Part shown: positions 17,922 to 28,288 of the stretch, piece after piece | How positions within the stretch are numbered: position 1 is the stretch's first letter | Layout: the number at the start of each line of letters is the position of its first letter | From: Kribbibacterium absianum | Lineage (GTDB): Bacteria > Actinomycetota > Coriobacteriia > Coriobacteriales > Atopobiaceae | DNA: 64,000 nucleotides | Assembly (NCBI RefSeq): GCF_030067705.1 | Contig: NZ_JASJEX010000002.1 | Location: 496,001 to 560,000 of the forward strand | Direction of reading: 5' to 3' | Position numbers and translations under genes: made by a program | The notes under the pieces: generated by a model | What the model was told of the DNA's origin: nothing | Database searches by the model: none | Seen by the model: only the letters and a program-made list of their open reading frames with translations

Positions 17922-20319
17922 CCACGAAAAGGGCCTGGTTGCCCTGGCCTTCGACACATCCACCGACCAACTGGCGTGCGCCGTGGCCACCTGGGCGCTG
18001 CGTCCGGATGGCAATGGCGCGGATGTGGCCGTCCTGGCCTCTTCCGACTTCCCCTGTCGCCGGCGCGGGAACGTCGAGCTCGTCCCGACCTGCCTTGAGG
18101 TTCTCGGAAAAGCAGGAAGAACGATGGAGGACGTGGGGCTCGTCATCGTCGGGCGAGGCCCGGGCTCGTTCACGGGCGTGCGTATCGGGATCGCGACGGC
18201 CAAAGGTCTGTCCTGCGGTCGCGACCTGCCACTTTATGGTGCGAGCACCCTCGACGCCGTGGCCTGGCGCGCGTGGCTGGGTGGCGCCCGCGGACTTGTG
18301 GGCGTGGTGGCTGACGCGATGCGCGGTGAGGTCTACCCCGGGCTGTACCAGCTGGACGATGGGGGCCCCACGAGGTTGTTCGGCACCGAGCGGGTCCTTA
18401 AGGCGCCAAAGGCGGTGGAGGAATGGGCCGCCCGCTCGGATGCGGCGTCCATCCAGCTCACGGGTGACGGGCTCAAAAAGTACCAGGGCCTTTACGCCGA
18501 AGCAGGTCTGACTGCGGTGCTCCCTGCGGATTTGTGGGCGCCCTCCGGCGAGTCCCTGATTCGCGCCGCAGCATCGCCAGCTGGTCTGGCGGCAGCCGGG
18601 TCGGGCGACCCGGCGCTCGTGCTTCCTGTGTACACGCGACTCTCGGACGCCGAGGAGAACGAGCTGGCCCGTCTGGGGATGAAGGAACCCGCGACCGTTG
18701 CAACGACGGGATGCGACGATGTGCTGGCCGACAGACATCTTCAGTTGCGCCCCATGGGTCTGAACGACGTGGCCCAAGTGGCCGAGCTCGACGTGGCGGT
18801 CTTCTCGGACTCGCCGCACACCCCGTGGTCCGCCGCGCTCTTCGCCGACGAGCTCTCCCAGTCCGGGCGCTCCTGGTGGGTCGCCCACGACCAAGGGGAA
18901 CTGGTGGGCGTGGCCGGGGGCATGGTGGTGGACGGTGCCGTGGAGATCCTCGACGTCGCTGTCGCACAACCGAGGAGGCGCGAGGGCATCGCCCGGAGGC
19001 TGCTCGCCCGTGTGACGTACGACGCTCAGATGCTCGGCGCGGAGAAGGCCACACTCGAGGTCTTCTCCGAGAATCGCGGCGCTGTCGCCCTGTACGAGGC
19101 GCTCGGGTTCTCCACCGTGGCCGTGCGCCCGGACTATTACGGGAGCGGCCGCGACGCCCTCCTGATGGACGCTCCGCTGCCGCTGGCCGTGGGTTCCGCC
19201 GACGACCGCCCGGATCCCACGGCGCAGGTGCGCCCCTGGCCTCCGATGCGGCCGAGCCGGTCTCATGAGGCCTTGCAGACTATCGCGGGCGCACAGCCCA
19301 TCGTGCTGGCCGTTGAGAGCTCCTGTGACGAGACCGCGATGGCCGTCATCGCCGGTGACGGGCGGATTCTCGCGAACGTCGTGGCGACGCAGATCGACTT
19401 CCACGCGCGCTTCGGCGGCGTGGTCCCCGAGATCGCGAGCCGCAAGCACACCGAGGCCGTGGTGGGTGTGTTCGAGGAGGCCATGGCGCAGGCGGGCGAG
19501 GCGCTCGGAACAGCGCCGCTCCAGGCAACGGACCTCGCTGCCGTGGGCGTGACGCAGGGCCCTGGGCTTGTCGGCGCTCTGGTGGTTGGCGTGGCCTTCT
19601 CCAAGGGGCTCGCGGCTATGGCCGGCATCGGCCTTGTGGGCGTGAACCATCTGGAGGGGCACCTGTACGCCAACCTGTTCGAGACTCCCGACCTCGAGCC
19701 GCCGTTCGTGGCGAGCCTCGTGTCCGGCGGACACACCATGCTGGTGCATGTGCGCGACTGGGGCGACTACGAGGTGCTCGGTCAGACCATCGACGACGCG
19801 GTGGGCGAGGCCTTTGACAAGGTGGCGAAGGCTTTGGGGCTCGGATACCCCGGAGGGCCCGTCATCAGCAAGCTCGCCGCCGAGGGCGACCCGCGCGCCA
19901 TCGCGTTCCCGCGGGCGCTCTTGCACAGCCATGACTATCGCTTCTCCCTTTCTGGACTCAAGACCGCAGTGATCACGTACATCGAGGCCGAGAACCGCGC
20001 CGGACGCCCCATCGACATGCCGGATCTGGCGGCGAGCTTCCAGGCCGCCGTGATCGACGTGCAGGTGTCAAAAGCGCTCACAGCGGTCGAGGCGTGTAGC
20101 TTGGACGACTTCTGTGTGGGGGGCGGCGTGGCGGCCAACCCGGCGCTGCGGTCCGCCTATGCCGAGAAGCTCGGCGAACGGGGCGTGCGCGTGACGGTTC
20201 CTCCTCTCTCGGCCTGTACCGACAACGCCGCGATGATTGCGCTCGTGGCGTTGCGAGACGTTCAGGCCGGGCGTCTCGCTGAGCTGTCTATGGACGCGGA
20301 GCCCAACTGGAGTCTGTGA
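17914..20319 (+). CDS. tsaD: TsaB-RimI-TsaD triple fusion (t6A37 synthesis and S18 acetyltransferase)
   Basis: 801 residues joining three proteins usually separate. Residues about 1-250 are TsaB (LAFDTSTDQLACAV, GRGPGSFTGVRIG). About 268-425 is a RimI GNAT domain (LRPMGLNDVAQVAELD, VAQPRRREGIARRLL, SENRGAVALYEALGF). About 461-801 is TsaD (LAVESSCDET, FGGVVPEIASRKH, NHLEGHLYAN with the metal histidines, SGGHTMLV, GGGVAANPALR). TsaB and TsaD form the t6A synthase; RimI acetylates ribosomal protein S18. ATG 17914 overlaps tsaE by 8 nt. A near-perfect family A copy (18103-18123) is in frame in TsaB just before the GRGPGSFTG motif. The fusion is seen in other Coriobacteriia as far as I recall. Confidence 0.95.
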   Translation: MPNHEKGLVALAFDTSTDQLACAVATWALRPDGNGADVAVLASSDFPCRRRGNVELVPTCLEVLGKAGRTMEDVGLVIVGRGPGSFTGVRIGIATAKGLSCGRDLPLYGASTLDAVAWRAWLGGARGLVGVVADAMRGEVYPGLYQLDDGGPTRLFGTERVLKAPKAVEEWAARSDAASIQLTGDGLKKYQGLYAEAGLTAVLPADLWAPSGESLIRAAASPAGLAAAGSGDPALVLPVYTRLSDAEENELARLGMKEPATVATTGCDDVLADRHLQLRPMGLNDVAQVAELDVAVFSDSPHTPWSAALFADELSQSGRSWWVAHDQGELVGVAGGMVVDGAVEILDVAVAQPRRREGIARRLLARVTYDAQMLGAEKATLEVFSENRGAVALYEALGFSTVAVRPDYYGSGRDALLMDAPLPLAVGSADDRPDPTAQVRPWPPMRPSRSHEALQTIAGAQPIVLAVESSCDETAMAVIAGDGRILANVVATQIDFHARFGGVVPEIASRKHTEAVVGVFEEAMAQAGEALGTAPLQATDLAAVGVTQGPGLVGALVVGVAFSKGLAAMAGIGLVGVNHLEGHLYANLFETPDLEPPFVASLVSGGHTMLVHVRDWGDYEVLGQTIDDAVGEAFDKVAKALGLGYPGGPVISKLAAEGDPRAIAFPRALLHSHDYRFSLSGLKTAVITYIEAENRAGRPIDMPDLAASFQAAVIDVQVSKALTAVEACSLDDFCVGGGVAANPALRSAYAEKLGERGVRVTVPPLSACTDNAAMIALVALRDVQAGRLAELSMDAEPNWSL
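18103..18123 (-). repeat. family A copy inside the TsaB part
   Basis: CTCGGAAAAGCAGGAAGAACG, one base from intact gap copies. Read as LGKAGRT, a position where other TsaB proteins have a similar AGLT stretch. Confidence 0.7.
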
Positions 20320-20353
20320 GCCCCGATAGCGGTCAAAAAAACTGAGGGATCCC

Positions 20354-20382
20354 TTGCATTGGAACGGTAGTTCTGTGTTAGG
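20354..20382 (+). promoter_or_regulatory. addBA promoter with LexA-like box
   Basis: TTGCAT (20354-20359), then about 17 bp, then GTTAGG (20377-20382). In the spacer lies GAACGGTAGTTC (20362-20373), an inverted repeat of the GAAC-N4-GTTC type. It shares GAACG-N2-AGTTCTGT with the box at 7870 and has the same placement. Confidence 0.6.
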
Positions 20383-20428
20383 CTCCTGTCAAGAACAAAC
20401 GTACTCTATCGTGAGAAAGCGAGGGGCG

Positions 20429-23404
20429 ATGGGGTTCCGTACGCTGGTGGACGAGTCCGGGCAGCTGGCCGGGCCGGTTCTGCAGGGGCACGTGGCCGAG
20501 CTACTCGACGGCGGCGTTGTCACGGTGCTCGTGCCATCGGCCCGTGCCGCCCTGGAGGTGCGTCGAGCACTGGCCGATGTGGCAATCGCGCTGCGCGTGG
20601 ATGTCGCGACCCCGCGGGCATGGTTCGAATCCCTCTGGGCACGCCACGGCGATGGGCGACCCATCGCCACCTCTTCGCAGATGCGCGCGTTGACATGGGG
20701 GCTGCTCGGTGATGACGGTCTGCTTCGGCGGTCCCCCGGCATGGTGGAGCTTGTGGCGCGCGTGGCGGAGCAGCCAGTCCCCGAGGGTGCGGAGGAGGCG
20801 CCTGGCCTGTCCGCTGTGCAGCGCGAGGTGCTCCGGCTGGCATCGAAGGTCTGTCAGCGTGCGGCTCGGCATGGCCTTGCGGTGCCTGGGCGTCTCCTGG
20901 CTGCGGATCCCAGTCTGGTCTCGGAGGCGCGGCGCATGGTGGCGGTGGGCTTCACCTCGCTCGATCCGCTGACCGAGGCGCTGTTCCGTGCGCTGCCGGA
21001 GACCGGGCTCACTCTGGTGTGCGCTGCGCCTCCGGGCGCGGCCGGCGAGGCGGCCCGGCTGGTTGTCCAAGAGCTTGGCGGGTGCGTGGCCGACGCCCCC
21101 TGCGGCTCGCGTCCCATCATGCGAAACCCCTGGCTGCAGACGCTGCTCGACACGGTCTTTACGGATGCCCCGGCCCTCAACCCGGACGGAAGCCTCGTGT
21201 TGCTCGAGGCTGGGGGACCCGAAGCAGAGGGAGAACTCATTGCTCGCGCCTTGGTGCAGCTCGCAGACGAGGGCGCGGAGCGCGTGGCGCTCGTGACGCG
21301 GGATCCAGAGCGATCCTGGCGCGAGCTGTCTCCCAAGCTCTCTTCTCGCGGCATGGCCGTGTGCGGCTCGTGGTCGCAGCCGGCGTCCTCGCTGCGGCCC
21401 GTTCGCCAGTTCCTCGCGTTCGCTCGACAGGTTTCGGACCTCATGGCGGTCGAGGAGTCCTGGGGCCCGCTCGAGACGCTCCGTCAGCTGGTGGATGGGT
21501 CTGACGATTCTGCTGAACTCGAGGGTCAGCTCCAGGAGGCCTTGTCCGCATCGGTGGAGGCGGACCGCTCGTGGTGGCCGCCCCGTGCCATCGTTGACTT
21601 CCTCATGACCCTCCCAGCGCTCGTGCCGGCGGCGCGCGTGTTTCGACTGGACGAGCAATGGCGCTCCGACCGTTCGCTCGCCCCTGGCGACGTGATTGCG
21701 GAGCTTGCGACGCTTGGGCAGGGGTCTGAGCCGTTCTCTCGCTGTCTTGAGAGGATCCGGGCTGCAGACTTCGGTGCGGCCGCAGAGGCCCTCCTCCCTC
21801 TTGCCGCAGCTGCCCGTAATCGTGACCAGCACCGAGCCCTTCTTGCGGTGGCGACGACGGCTCGCGAAGCCGAGGCGTTGGTGGACTCAGCGGCGTTGGC
21901 TCCCGTTGAGCGTCTTGACCTGCTCGGGCGCGCCCTCGAGGGGCGCTCGGTGACGCGCTCGGTCGAGCGCGGGCGCTTCGACGAGGAACCGCGCTGCACC
22001 GTGGAACTCGTCTCGCCATCCGATGCGGCGATGCTGCGCCAGGGCTCTGCCGATGCGCTCCTTATGGTCGGGGAGACGGCCGAGGAGGCCCCGGTCCCGG
22101 GCGCGCGGTTCCGTGAGGGCACTTTCGGCCAGCTCATGGAGGCCATCGGGCTCAGTTCGCCCATTCCTGCAGAAGCCACAGCCCGGGCGACCGCGTGGGG
22201 CGCGTGGGCCGTGCCGACTGGCCGTCTCGTGCTCGAACGCTCTCTGCACGACGAGAAGGCCAACGAGACGCAGCTCTCGCCCATGGCCGCCGAACTTCTG
22301 AGCGCGGTGGCGGAGGGCTCGCCCCACGAGGTCTTGGGGGAGGAGCGGATCTCGGAGAACCTTTCCGCAAAAGGCATGCGCCCGGAACCGGTCGTGACAG
22401 AGGAAGACTCGCGACCGGGGCAGCTATCGCCGGGTCATGCGCGCGTTCTCGTGGCTCGCGAGGACCTGGCCTCCGATACGCTGGACGCGAGTTCGCTGCC
22501 CGTTGTCTCGGCCACCGCCGTGGAGCGCTACCTTGAGTGTCCGCGGCGATGGTTCTTCGAGAAGGCCCTCCGGCCGCGCGAGCTCGACGCTGCGGTCACC
22601 CCGCTTGCGAAAGGCAACCTCGTCCATCGGGCCCTCGAGCTCTCACACCGTCGTGCCCGTCAGGAGGGCGGCGATGCGGGCGCCTACGTGGGCGAGTGCT
22701 TCGACCGGCTGGTCCTCGAGGGCATGGCAGGGGCGGAGGAGGGCGCCGGCGCCGTTCCGCACTCCCTGGCAGAGGAGCGTGGTCTCGCTGAGCTGCGCCA
22801 GAACCTGCAGGACGTTGCCGCCTTCGAGTCCGAGCGGTTCCGGGGGTTCGTGCCGCGCCACTTCGAGGCCGGGTTCGGTTTTGAGGGCCCGCCGGTCACG
22901 TGTGGAGGTGCCCACGTGGTAGGGTTCATCGACCGCGTGGACGCGGACGCGGACGGCCGAGCCATCGTTGTCGACTACAAGAACAAGCAGGACCAATCGG
23001 TGTTCCGAGAGTACGGTGGCCCCTCGAAGCCCGTGCCGCTCGAGGAGTGGGTGCCGCGCCACATTCAGGCGCTGTTGTACGCCAAGGTGCTCCCGCAGCT
23101 GTGGCCTGATCTCGAGCCGTCGGGCGCCGTGTACCTGATGACGGGGGCGCACCGAGGTTTGTGGGGCATCGTGAGCCCGACCGTGGCGCCGAGGGTCTAT
23201 GGCCCCTCGCTGACGAGCCGCAGGGAGGGGCTCCTCACGACGGAGAACCTTGGCGGCGCCCCCTTCTCGGAGGTGCTGGACCGGGCTGAGGAGGTCGTCG
23301 CGCAGGCCGTGCGCGCGATGGAGTCCGGGGACGTGGCTCCGCGTCCCTGCGACCCGAGGCTCTGTGACGGTTGTCCTGTGGTCGGCTGTGAAAGGAGGCG
23401 CTGA
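20429..23404 (+). CDS. addB: AddB-like ATP-dependent exonuclease subunit
   Basis: 991 residues. AddB partners AddA in resecting double-strand breaks before RecA loading. The C-terminal nuclease region starts with VERYLECPRRWFFEKALRPR and holds GFIDRVDAD and AIVVDYKNK (the D and D-x-K of the PD-(D/E)XK site); the last residues CDPRLCDGCPVVGC complete the four-cysteine iron-sulfur staple typical of AddB. The N-terminal helicase-like half is divergent and has no intact Walker A, as expected for AddB. ATG 20429 follows GAGGGG. The stop overlaps the addA start by one base. A LexA-like box lies in the promoter. No family A repeat was found in this gene. Confidence 0.88.
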   Translation: MGFRTLVDESGQLAGPVLQGHVAELLDGGVVTVLVPSARAALEVRRALADVAIALRVDVATPRAWFESLWARHGDGRPIATSSQMRALTWGLLGDDGLLRRSPGMVELVARVAEQPVPEGAEEAPGLSAVQREVLRLASKVCQRAARHGLAVPGRLLAADPSLVSEARRMVAVGFTSLDPLTEALFRALPETGLTLVCAAPPGAAGEAARLVVQELGGCVADAPCGSRPIMRNPWLQTLLDTVFTDAPALNPDGSLVLLEAGGPEAEGELIARALVQLADEGAERVALVTRDPERSWRELSPKLSSRGMAVCGSWSQPASSLRPVRQFLAFARQVSDLMAVEESWGPLETLRQLVDGSDDSAELEGQLQEALSASVEADRSWWPPRAIVDFLMTLPALVPAARVFRLDEQWRSDRSLAPGDVIAELATLGQGSEPFSRCLERIRAADFGAAAEALLPLAAAARNRDQHRALLAVATTAREAEALVDSAALAPVERLDLLGRALEGRSVTRSVERGRFDEEPRCTVELVSPSDAAMLRQGSADALLMVGETAEEAPVPGARFREGTFGQLMEAIGLSSPIPAEATARATAWGAWAVPTGRLVLERSLHDEKANETQLSPMAAELLSAVAEGSPHEVLGEERISENLSAKGMRPEPVVTEEDSRPGQLSPGHARVLVAREDLASDTLDASSLPVVSATAVERYLECPRRWFFEKALRPRELDAAVTPLAKGNLVHRALELSHRRARQEGGDAGAYVGECFDRLVLEGMAGAEEGAGAVPHSLAEERGLAELRQNLQDVAAFESERFRGFVPRHFEAGFGFEGPPVTCGGAHVVGFIDRVDADADGRAIVVDYKNKQDQSVFREYGGPSKPVPLEEWVPRHIQALLYAKVLPQLWPDLEPSGAVYLMTGAHRGLWGIVSPTVAPRVYGPSLTSRREGLLTTENLGGAPFSEVLDRAEEVVAQAVRAMESGDVAPRPCDPRLCDGCPVVGCERRR

Positions 23405-26400
23405 TGGCGGAGCTCTCGCGCGCCCAACAGGAGATTGTCGGTACGTTCGGCGAGCCGCTGTTCGTGGCTGCAGGGGCAGGCTCGGGGAAGACGTTCACCC
23501 TCGTCCGCAAGCTGGTGGAAGCGCTCGAGCCGGACGGGACCGGTGAGCCCCGCTTGGAGTCACTGGGCGATGCGCTTGTGATCACGTTCACCAGAAGGGC
23601 GGCCGAGGAGATCAAGGGTCGCGTGCGGTCGGAGCTTGTGGCCCGTGGGCGTCACGAGGAGGCGCTGCTGTTGGACACCGCGTGGGTGTCCACCATTCAC
23701 GGCATGTGCGAGCGCATTCTCCGGTCCTGCGCCCTCGAGCTGGGCATCGACCCGGCGTTCTCCGTGGTGACGGGTCACCGGGCCTCGTATCTGCAGTCCC
23801 AGGCCATCGACGAGGTGCTCACGGCGGCGCGTGTCGACGAGCGGTACCGGCTGTTGTTCGAGCGCTACGGCGCGTCGCTGGATGCCGTGTCCCTTCAGGG
23901 CGTGAACGGGCGCATGGCGGGCAGACCGGGGCGTCATGCCGCCACGGCTCCCGAGATGGCCGAGCGCCTCTTCTCACTCGCGACCACCTCTCTGAGCGGC
24001 TTCGACGGTCTGCGGTTCCCGGGGACGCCGCTCGACGCCAGGGAGCTTTTGGCTCGCGTCGGGGAGGCCTACGAGGATCTGCTCGCCATCTGGTCCCCAA
24101 CCACGCCGGCGGCAACGAGCAAGCATCAGAAAGTCGATGAGGCACTGGGTACGCTGAGACGCGCCCTCGACGGCGATGAGCTCGGGGCGCAGGAGGCGTC
24201 GTCTTTGTTGACGGCGCTGTACGTACCAGATAAGCGCGGGGCGAAAGGCGAGGTGGCCGACGCCATCGAGCGCCTCAAGGTCACGGTCGGGAATGCTCGG
24301 CTGCAGGTGGCGTACGAGCTGGAGACCCGGCCGCTGGAGAAGCCGCTGCTCGACCTGGCACGGGCCATCGGGCGCCGGTACGACGCGCTCAAGCGGGAGT
24401 CGGGCGCGCTCGACACGGATGACCTGCTACGGCTCACCTTCGACGCCCTGCGGCACGACGAGGGCGTGGCGCGGCGCTTCAGGGGCCGCTTCAAGCTGGT
24501 CATGGTGGACGAGTTCCAGGACACCGATCCACAGCAGCTGGAGATCGTGCGCCTGCTCGCCGCCTCTCCGGATGCCCTTTGCTTCGTCGGTGACGGCCAG
24601 CAGTCCATCTACCGCTTCCGCGGGGCCGACGTCACCCAGTACGAGCGCGCCAAGGATGCCGCGCCCAACGTGCGGCACCTGGACCGCAACTACCGGAGCC
24701 ACGACGACATCCTTAGGTTCGTGAGCCACTCGCTCGGGGTGTCGGGCATTCTGCCGGGCTTCATGGACCTCACTGCCGACCCCGACCGTCGGGACGCTTT
24801 TCCCGCGGGTGTAGCCCACCGTGTGATGATCGAGCACACGGCTTCCGACGGGGCGCCGCTCGATGCCCTTAAGCGACGGAACGCGGAGCAAGTGGCAGAG
24901 CGGCTCCAGGAACTCAACCGACAGGGCGTCCCTGCGGGGGACATGGCCCTGTTGCTGCGTTCGATGGCGGATGCGGACCTCTACATTCAGGAACTCCGTG
25001 CCCACAAGCTGGACGCCGTGATGACCAAGGGGTCGAGCTTCGCGCAGGCATCGGAGGTGCGGCTCGTGCGCAGCATCTTGGTCGCGCTGGCGAACCCTCA
25101 CGACACACGAGACGGCCTGATTCCCGTGTTGCAGAGCCCGGTCTTCGGTCTCAGCGACGACGACTTGGCCTCTCTCGCCCACGGCGGTGGCGGGGACATG
25201 GCCGAGGTGCTGCTGGCGGGCCCGGACCGGCTGTGCGAGTTCACCGGAGAGGAGCCCAGCCAGCGGCTCAAGGCCGCCATGGAGGTGCTCGACCGTGCCC
25301 GTGCCCGTATGGCCACCCAGTCGGTCGCCGACACGCTGCTCTCGGTGTGCGCCGAGTCCGGCTGGATCGCCCGGCTGGAACAGGAGGGGCCGGCCGGCCG
25401 CTCTCGGGCCGCGAACGTGCTCGCCTGCGTCCGGCGCGTCCGCGAGATCGTCGACGACGAGGGACTCGGCTTCAGCCACGCGCCCAAGGTGTTCGGGGAC
25501 TGGTTGACGAGCGCCAAAGAGCCGCCGGCGGCCGTCAACGCCGAGAAGTCCACGGCCGTGAGCGTCATGACCATTCATGGCGCGAAGGGTCTCGAGTTCC
25601 CCGTGGTGGCCGTGGCCGGCTGCTTTGACGACGCGGCCAAGGCGGTGAACGACCGGCTCATCGTGTCGCCTTCCGAGTCCGGCCGCGACCTTGCACTCAT
25701 GCCCGAGTCCTTCTCTCGCGACGACAAGGAGCGGCGCGCCTTCTCGGCGCTCCGAAAGACCGCACGCGAGACCCCGCGCCCGGCTCGTCCGGTGACCGGC
25801 CTCGACTGGAGGCTGGCCCTCGAGGACCGCGAGCGCGATGCCGAGACCCGAGAGGCGGCGCGCCTGCTGTACGTGGCGCTGACCCGCGCCGAGGACGCGC
25901 TGGTGCTCGGCATTGTCACGAAGGAGGCCAAGGACGGCCCGAGCCCCGCGCTGGCCGCTCGGTTCCTCGATGCGGCCGTAGGCGCCGTGCCTGTCGAGGA
26001 GGCCACCGAGGAGTTCGAGTACGGCGGCGAGTTCCCAGGGGAGGTGCGCACCACGTGGGTGGCAAAGTCCGATGGGGGCGCGGAGGAGCCGGACACAGAG
26101 GCCCCGGCGCTCGATGAGCCGCGGCGTATCTTTGCGCTCTATGAGGAGCCGCGCGTGGCGCCACCTGTGCGGCCGTGGCGGGTCGCCTGGGACGTGCGCA
26201 GCTACAGTGCGGACCGGCATCAGGCCGAGACAGAGGCCGCGCTCGCTGCGGACGGCCATGAGCACCAAGACGACGACCCGGCTTCCTGGGCACTCACGGT
26301 GGAGGAGACCCAAGGGAGCCCGGCGACGAGCTTCGGCGATGCGTTCCACGAGCTGGCACGCGAGGTCGCGGAGTCTCGCTCCCCGGTGACCGATGGGCGA

Positions 26401-26862
26401 GTGGCCGCTGCGGCGCGATTCCGCAGCCTGGACGCCCGGGCTGAGCAGCGGCTGCGCCGGGCCCTCGACGCGTGGTGGGGGAGCGACGCCCGCATCGAGG
26501 CCTGGACCTACCCACAGCTGGTGGGCGAGGCGCCGTTCTTTCAACGCCTGGAGGCCGAGGGGGGATATCTCACCGGGTCAATCGATCTGCTCGCCACTGA
26601 CGGAGACCGAGCGTTCGTTGTGGACTACAAGACCGGCGAGCGCGGCCTCGACGCGGCGGGGGCACGAGCGGAGCACGAGATGCAGGCGCGCTACTACGCG
26701 CACGTTCTCATCGCGCAGGGGTTCGCCACAGTGCGGTGCGCGTTCGTCCTGGTGGAGAACCTTGTGGACGGGCGCCCGCTGACCGTGGACTTCGAGTTCG
26801 AGGGCCCCGAACCACCACCGTTGGGAGAGCTGCCGCACGACGTCGTCGTGCCGAACGAATGA
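23404..26862 (+). CDS. addA: AddA helicase-nuclease
   Basis: 1152 residues. Walker A AAGAGSGKTFTLVRKLV near residues 22-38, motif II VDEFQDTDPQQLEIVR, QSIYRFRGAD (motif III), VMTIHGAKGLEFPVV (motif V) and RLLYVALTRAEDALVLG (motif VI) define a UvrD/AddA helicase. The C-terminal nuclease has GSIDLLATDGDRAFVVDYK. With AddB it forms the break-processing enzyme that replaces RecBCD in many bacteria. Start ATG 23404 overlaps the addB stop (TGATG), so the subunits are translationally coupled. No family A copies inside. Confidence 0.95.
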   Translation: MAELSRAQQEIVGTFGEPLFVAAGAGSGKTFTLVRKLVEALEPDGTGEPRLESLGDALVITFTRRAAEEIKGRVRSELVARGRHEEALLLDTAWVSTIHGMCERILRSCALELGIDPAFSVVTGHRASYLQSQAIDEVLTAARVDERYRLLFERYGASLDAVSLQGVNGRMAGRPGRHAATAPEMAERLFSLATTSLSGFDGLRFPGTPLDARELLARVGEAYEDLLAIWSPTTPAATSKHQKVDEALGTLRRALDGDELGAQEASSLLTALYVPDKRGAKGEVADAIERLKVTVGNARLQVAYELETRPLEKPLLDLARAIGRRYDALKRESGALDTDDLLRLTFDALRHDEGVARRFRGRFKLVMVDEFQDTDPQQLEIVRLLAASPDALCFVGDGQQSIYRFRGADVTQYERAKDAAPNVRHLDRNYRSHDDILRFVSHSLGVSGILPGFMDLTADPDRRDAFPAGVAHRVMIEHTASDGAPLDALKRRNAEQVAERLQELNRQGVPAGDMALLLRSMADADLYIQELRAHKLDAVMTKGSSFAQASEVRLVRSILVALANPHDTRDGLIPVLQSPVFGLSDDDLASLAHGGGGDMAEVLLAGPDRLCEFTGEEPSQRLKAAMEVLDRARARMATQSVADTLLSVCAESGWIARLEQEGPAGRSRAANVLACVRRVREIVDDEGLGFSHAPKVFGDWLTSAKEPPAAVNAEKSTAVSVMTIHGAKGLEFPVVAVAGCFDDAAKAVNDRLIVSPSESGRDLALMPESFSRDDKERRAFSALRKTARETPRPARPVTGLDWRLALEDRERDAETREAARLLYVALTRAEDALVLGIVTKEAKDGPSPALAARFLDAAVGAVPVEEATEEFEYGGEFPGEVRTTWVAKSDGGAEEPDTEAPALDEPRRIFALYEEPRVAPPVRPWRVAWDVRSYSADRHQAETEAALAADGHEHQDDDPASWALTVEETQGSPATSFGDAFHELAREVAESRSPVTDGRVAAAARFRSLDARAEQRLRRALDAWWGSDARIEAWTYPQLVGEAPFFQRLEAEGGYLTGSIDLLATDGDRAFVVDYKTGERGLDAAGARAEHEMQARYYAHVLIAQGFATVRCAFVLVENLVDGRPLTVDFEFEGPEPPPLGELPHDVVVPNE

Positions 26863-27076
26863 GACAAACAATGGTAGGACGGTGAATAAGAAACTATAGT
26901 CCTTTTGACGGCTGACGCTGCTGACAAACCGGATTGACGGCACCGTAGCGGAGTTCAAAGGACGCTGTCAGAGGCGTCGATCGTTGTTGGTAAGCTGATG
27001 AACGGCCACGCCGGGAGAGCGACGTGGCGATTGTCGTTGGCCCCACCGCTGGGACCCAGAGCAAAGGAGAACCACC
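26863..27076 (+). other. gap with leader of the alcohol dehydrogenase gene
   Basis: 214 bp without a gene or any of the repeat families. A weak AGGAC/GTCCT hairpin followed by TTTT (about 26876-26906) may end addBA. GGTAAGCT at 26989-26996 resembles the GGTATGCT element seen elsewhere and may be a -10 for the downstream gene. Confidence 0.4.
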
Positions 27077-28288
27077 ATGGCTCGTTTCACCCTTCCCCGC
27101 GACATTTACCACGGCCCGGACGCGCTTGAGGAGCTCAAGAACCTCAAGGGCACGCGGGCGTTCATCGTCACCGGCGGCGGCTCTATGCGCCGCGGCGGCT
27201 TCCTGCAGACCGTGGAGGAGAACCTTCAGGCGGCCGGCATGGAGACCTTCCTCTATGAGGGCGTCGAGGCCGACCCCTCCGTCGAGACCGTCATGAAGGG
27301 CGCCGCGGCGATGCAGGAATTCCAGCCGGACTGGATCGTCGCCATCGGCGGCGGCTCGCCCATCGACGCCGCGAAGGCCATGTGGGTCTTCTACGAGTAC
27401 CCGGACACTTCCTTCGAGGACCTCATCACGCCGTTCAGCTTCCCGACGCTTCGCACCAAGGCCCAGTTCTGCGCCATCCCGTCCACGAGCGGCACGGCCA
27501 CCGAGGTCACGGCCTTCTCGGTGATCACCGACTACGCCAAGGGCATCAAGTACCCGCTGGCGGACTTCAACATCACGCCGGACGTTGCCGTTGTGGACCC
27601 GGCGCTCACTTACACGATGCCGAAGAAGCTCGTGGCCCACACTGGCATGGACGCGATGACCCATGCCATTGAGGCCTATGTCTCCACCGTGGCCTGCAAT
27701 TTCTCGGACGCCGACGCCATCTGGGCCATCGAGCTCATCCATGAGTGGCTCATCAAGTCCTACAACGGCGACGAAGAGGCCCGCCGACAGATGCACGACG
27801 CGCAGTGCCTCGCGGGCATGGCGTTCTCGAACGCGCTGCTCGGCATCGTGCACTCCATGGCTCACAAGACGGGCGCCGCATACTCCGGTGGTCACATCAT
27901 CCATGGCTGCGCCAACGCCATGTACCTGCCCAAGGTCATCCAGTACAACGCCCGCGACCCGCGCGCCGCTGAGCGCTACGCGGACATCGCGCGCCGCCTG
28001 CACCTGTCGGGCGACACCACCGACGAGCTGGTGAAGTCCCTCATCGCCGAGCTGCGCCACATGAACGACGAGCTGGACATCCCGCAGGGCATCAAGAACT
28101 ACGGCGAGGGCGGCGTCAAGGCCGACGTCTCCATCATCGACGAGCAGGAGTTCCTCGAGAAGCTCCCGACCGTCGCGGCCAACGCCATCGGCGACGCCTG
28201 CACCGGCTCCAACCCGCGCATTCCGACGCAGGAGGAGATGGAGGGGCTGCTGAAGGCCGTGTACTACGACACGGATGTGGACTTCTAA
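27077..28288 (+). CDS. iron-containing alcohol dehydrogenase
   Basis: 403 residues. Group III NAD(P)H-dependent alcohol dehydrogenase, likely reducing aldehydes during fermentation. The nucleotide loop is AIGGGSPIDAAKAMW (about 90-104), followed by PSTSGTATEVT. Metal ligands lie in HTGMDAMTHAIEAYVS and HSMAHKTGAAYSGGHIIHG. ATG 27077 follows GCAAAGGAG. The closest families I recognise are butanol dehydrogenase-like enzymes of anaerobes. Substrate cannot be fixed from sequence. Confidence 0.9.
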   Translation: MARFTLPRDIYHGPDALEELKNLKGTRAFIVTGGGSMRRGGFLQTVEENLQAAGMETFLYEGVEADPSVETVMKGAAAMQEFQPDWIVAIGGGSPIDAAKAMWVFYEYPDTSFEDLITPFSFPTLRTKAQFCAIPSTSGTATEVTAFSVITDYAKGIKYPLADFNITPDVAVVDPALTYTMPKKLVAHTGMDAMTHAIEAYVSTVACNFSDADAIWAIELIHEWLIKSYNGDEEARRQMHDAQCLAGMAFSNALLGIVHSMAHKTGAAYSGGHIIHGCANAMYLPKVIQYNARDPRAAERYADIARRLHLSGDTTDELVKSLIAELRHMNDELDIPQGIKNYGEGGVKADVSIIDEQEFLEKLPTVAANAIGDACTGSNPRIPTQEEMEGLLKAVYYDTDVDF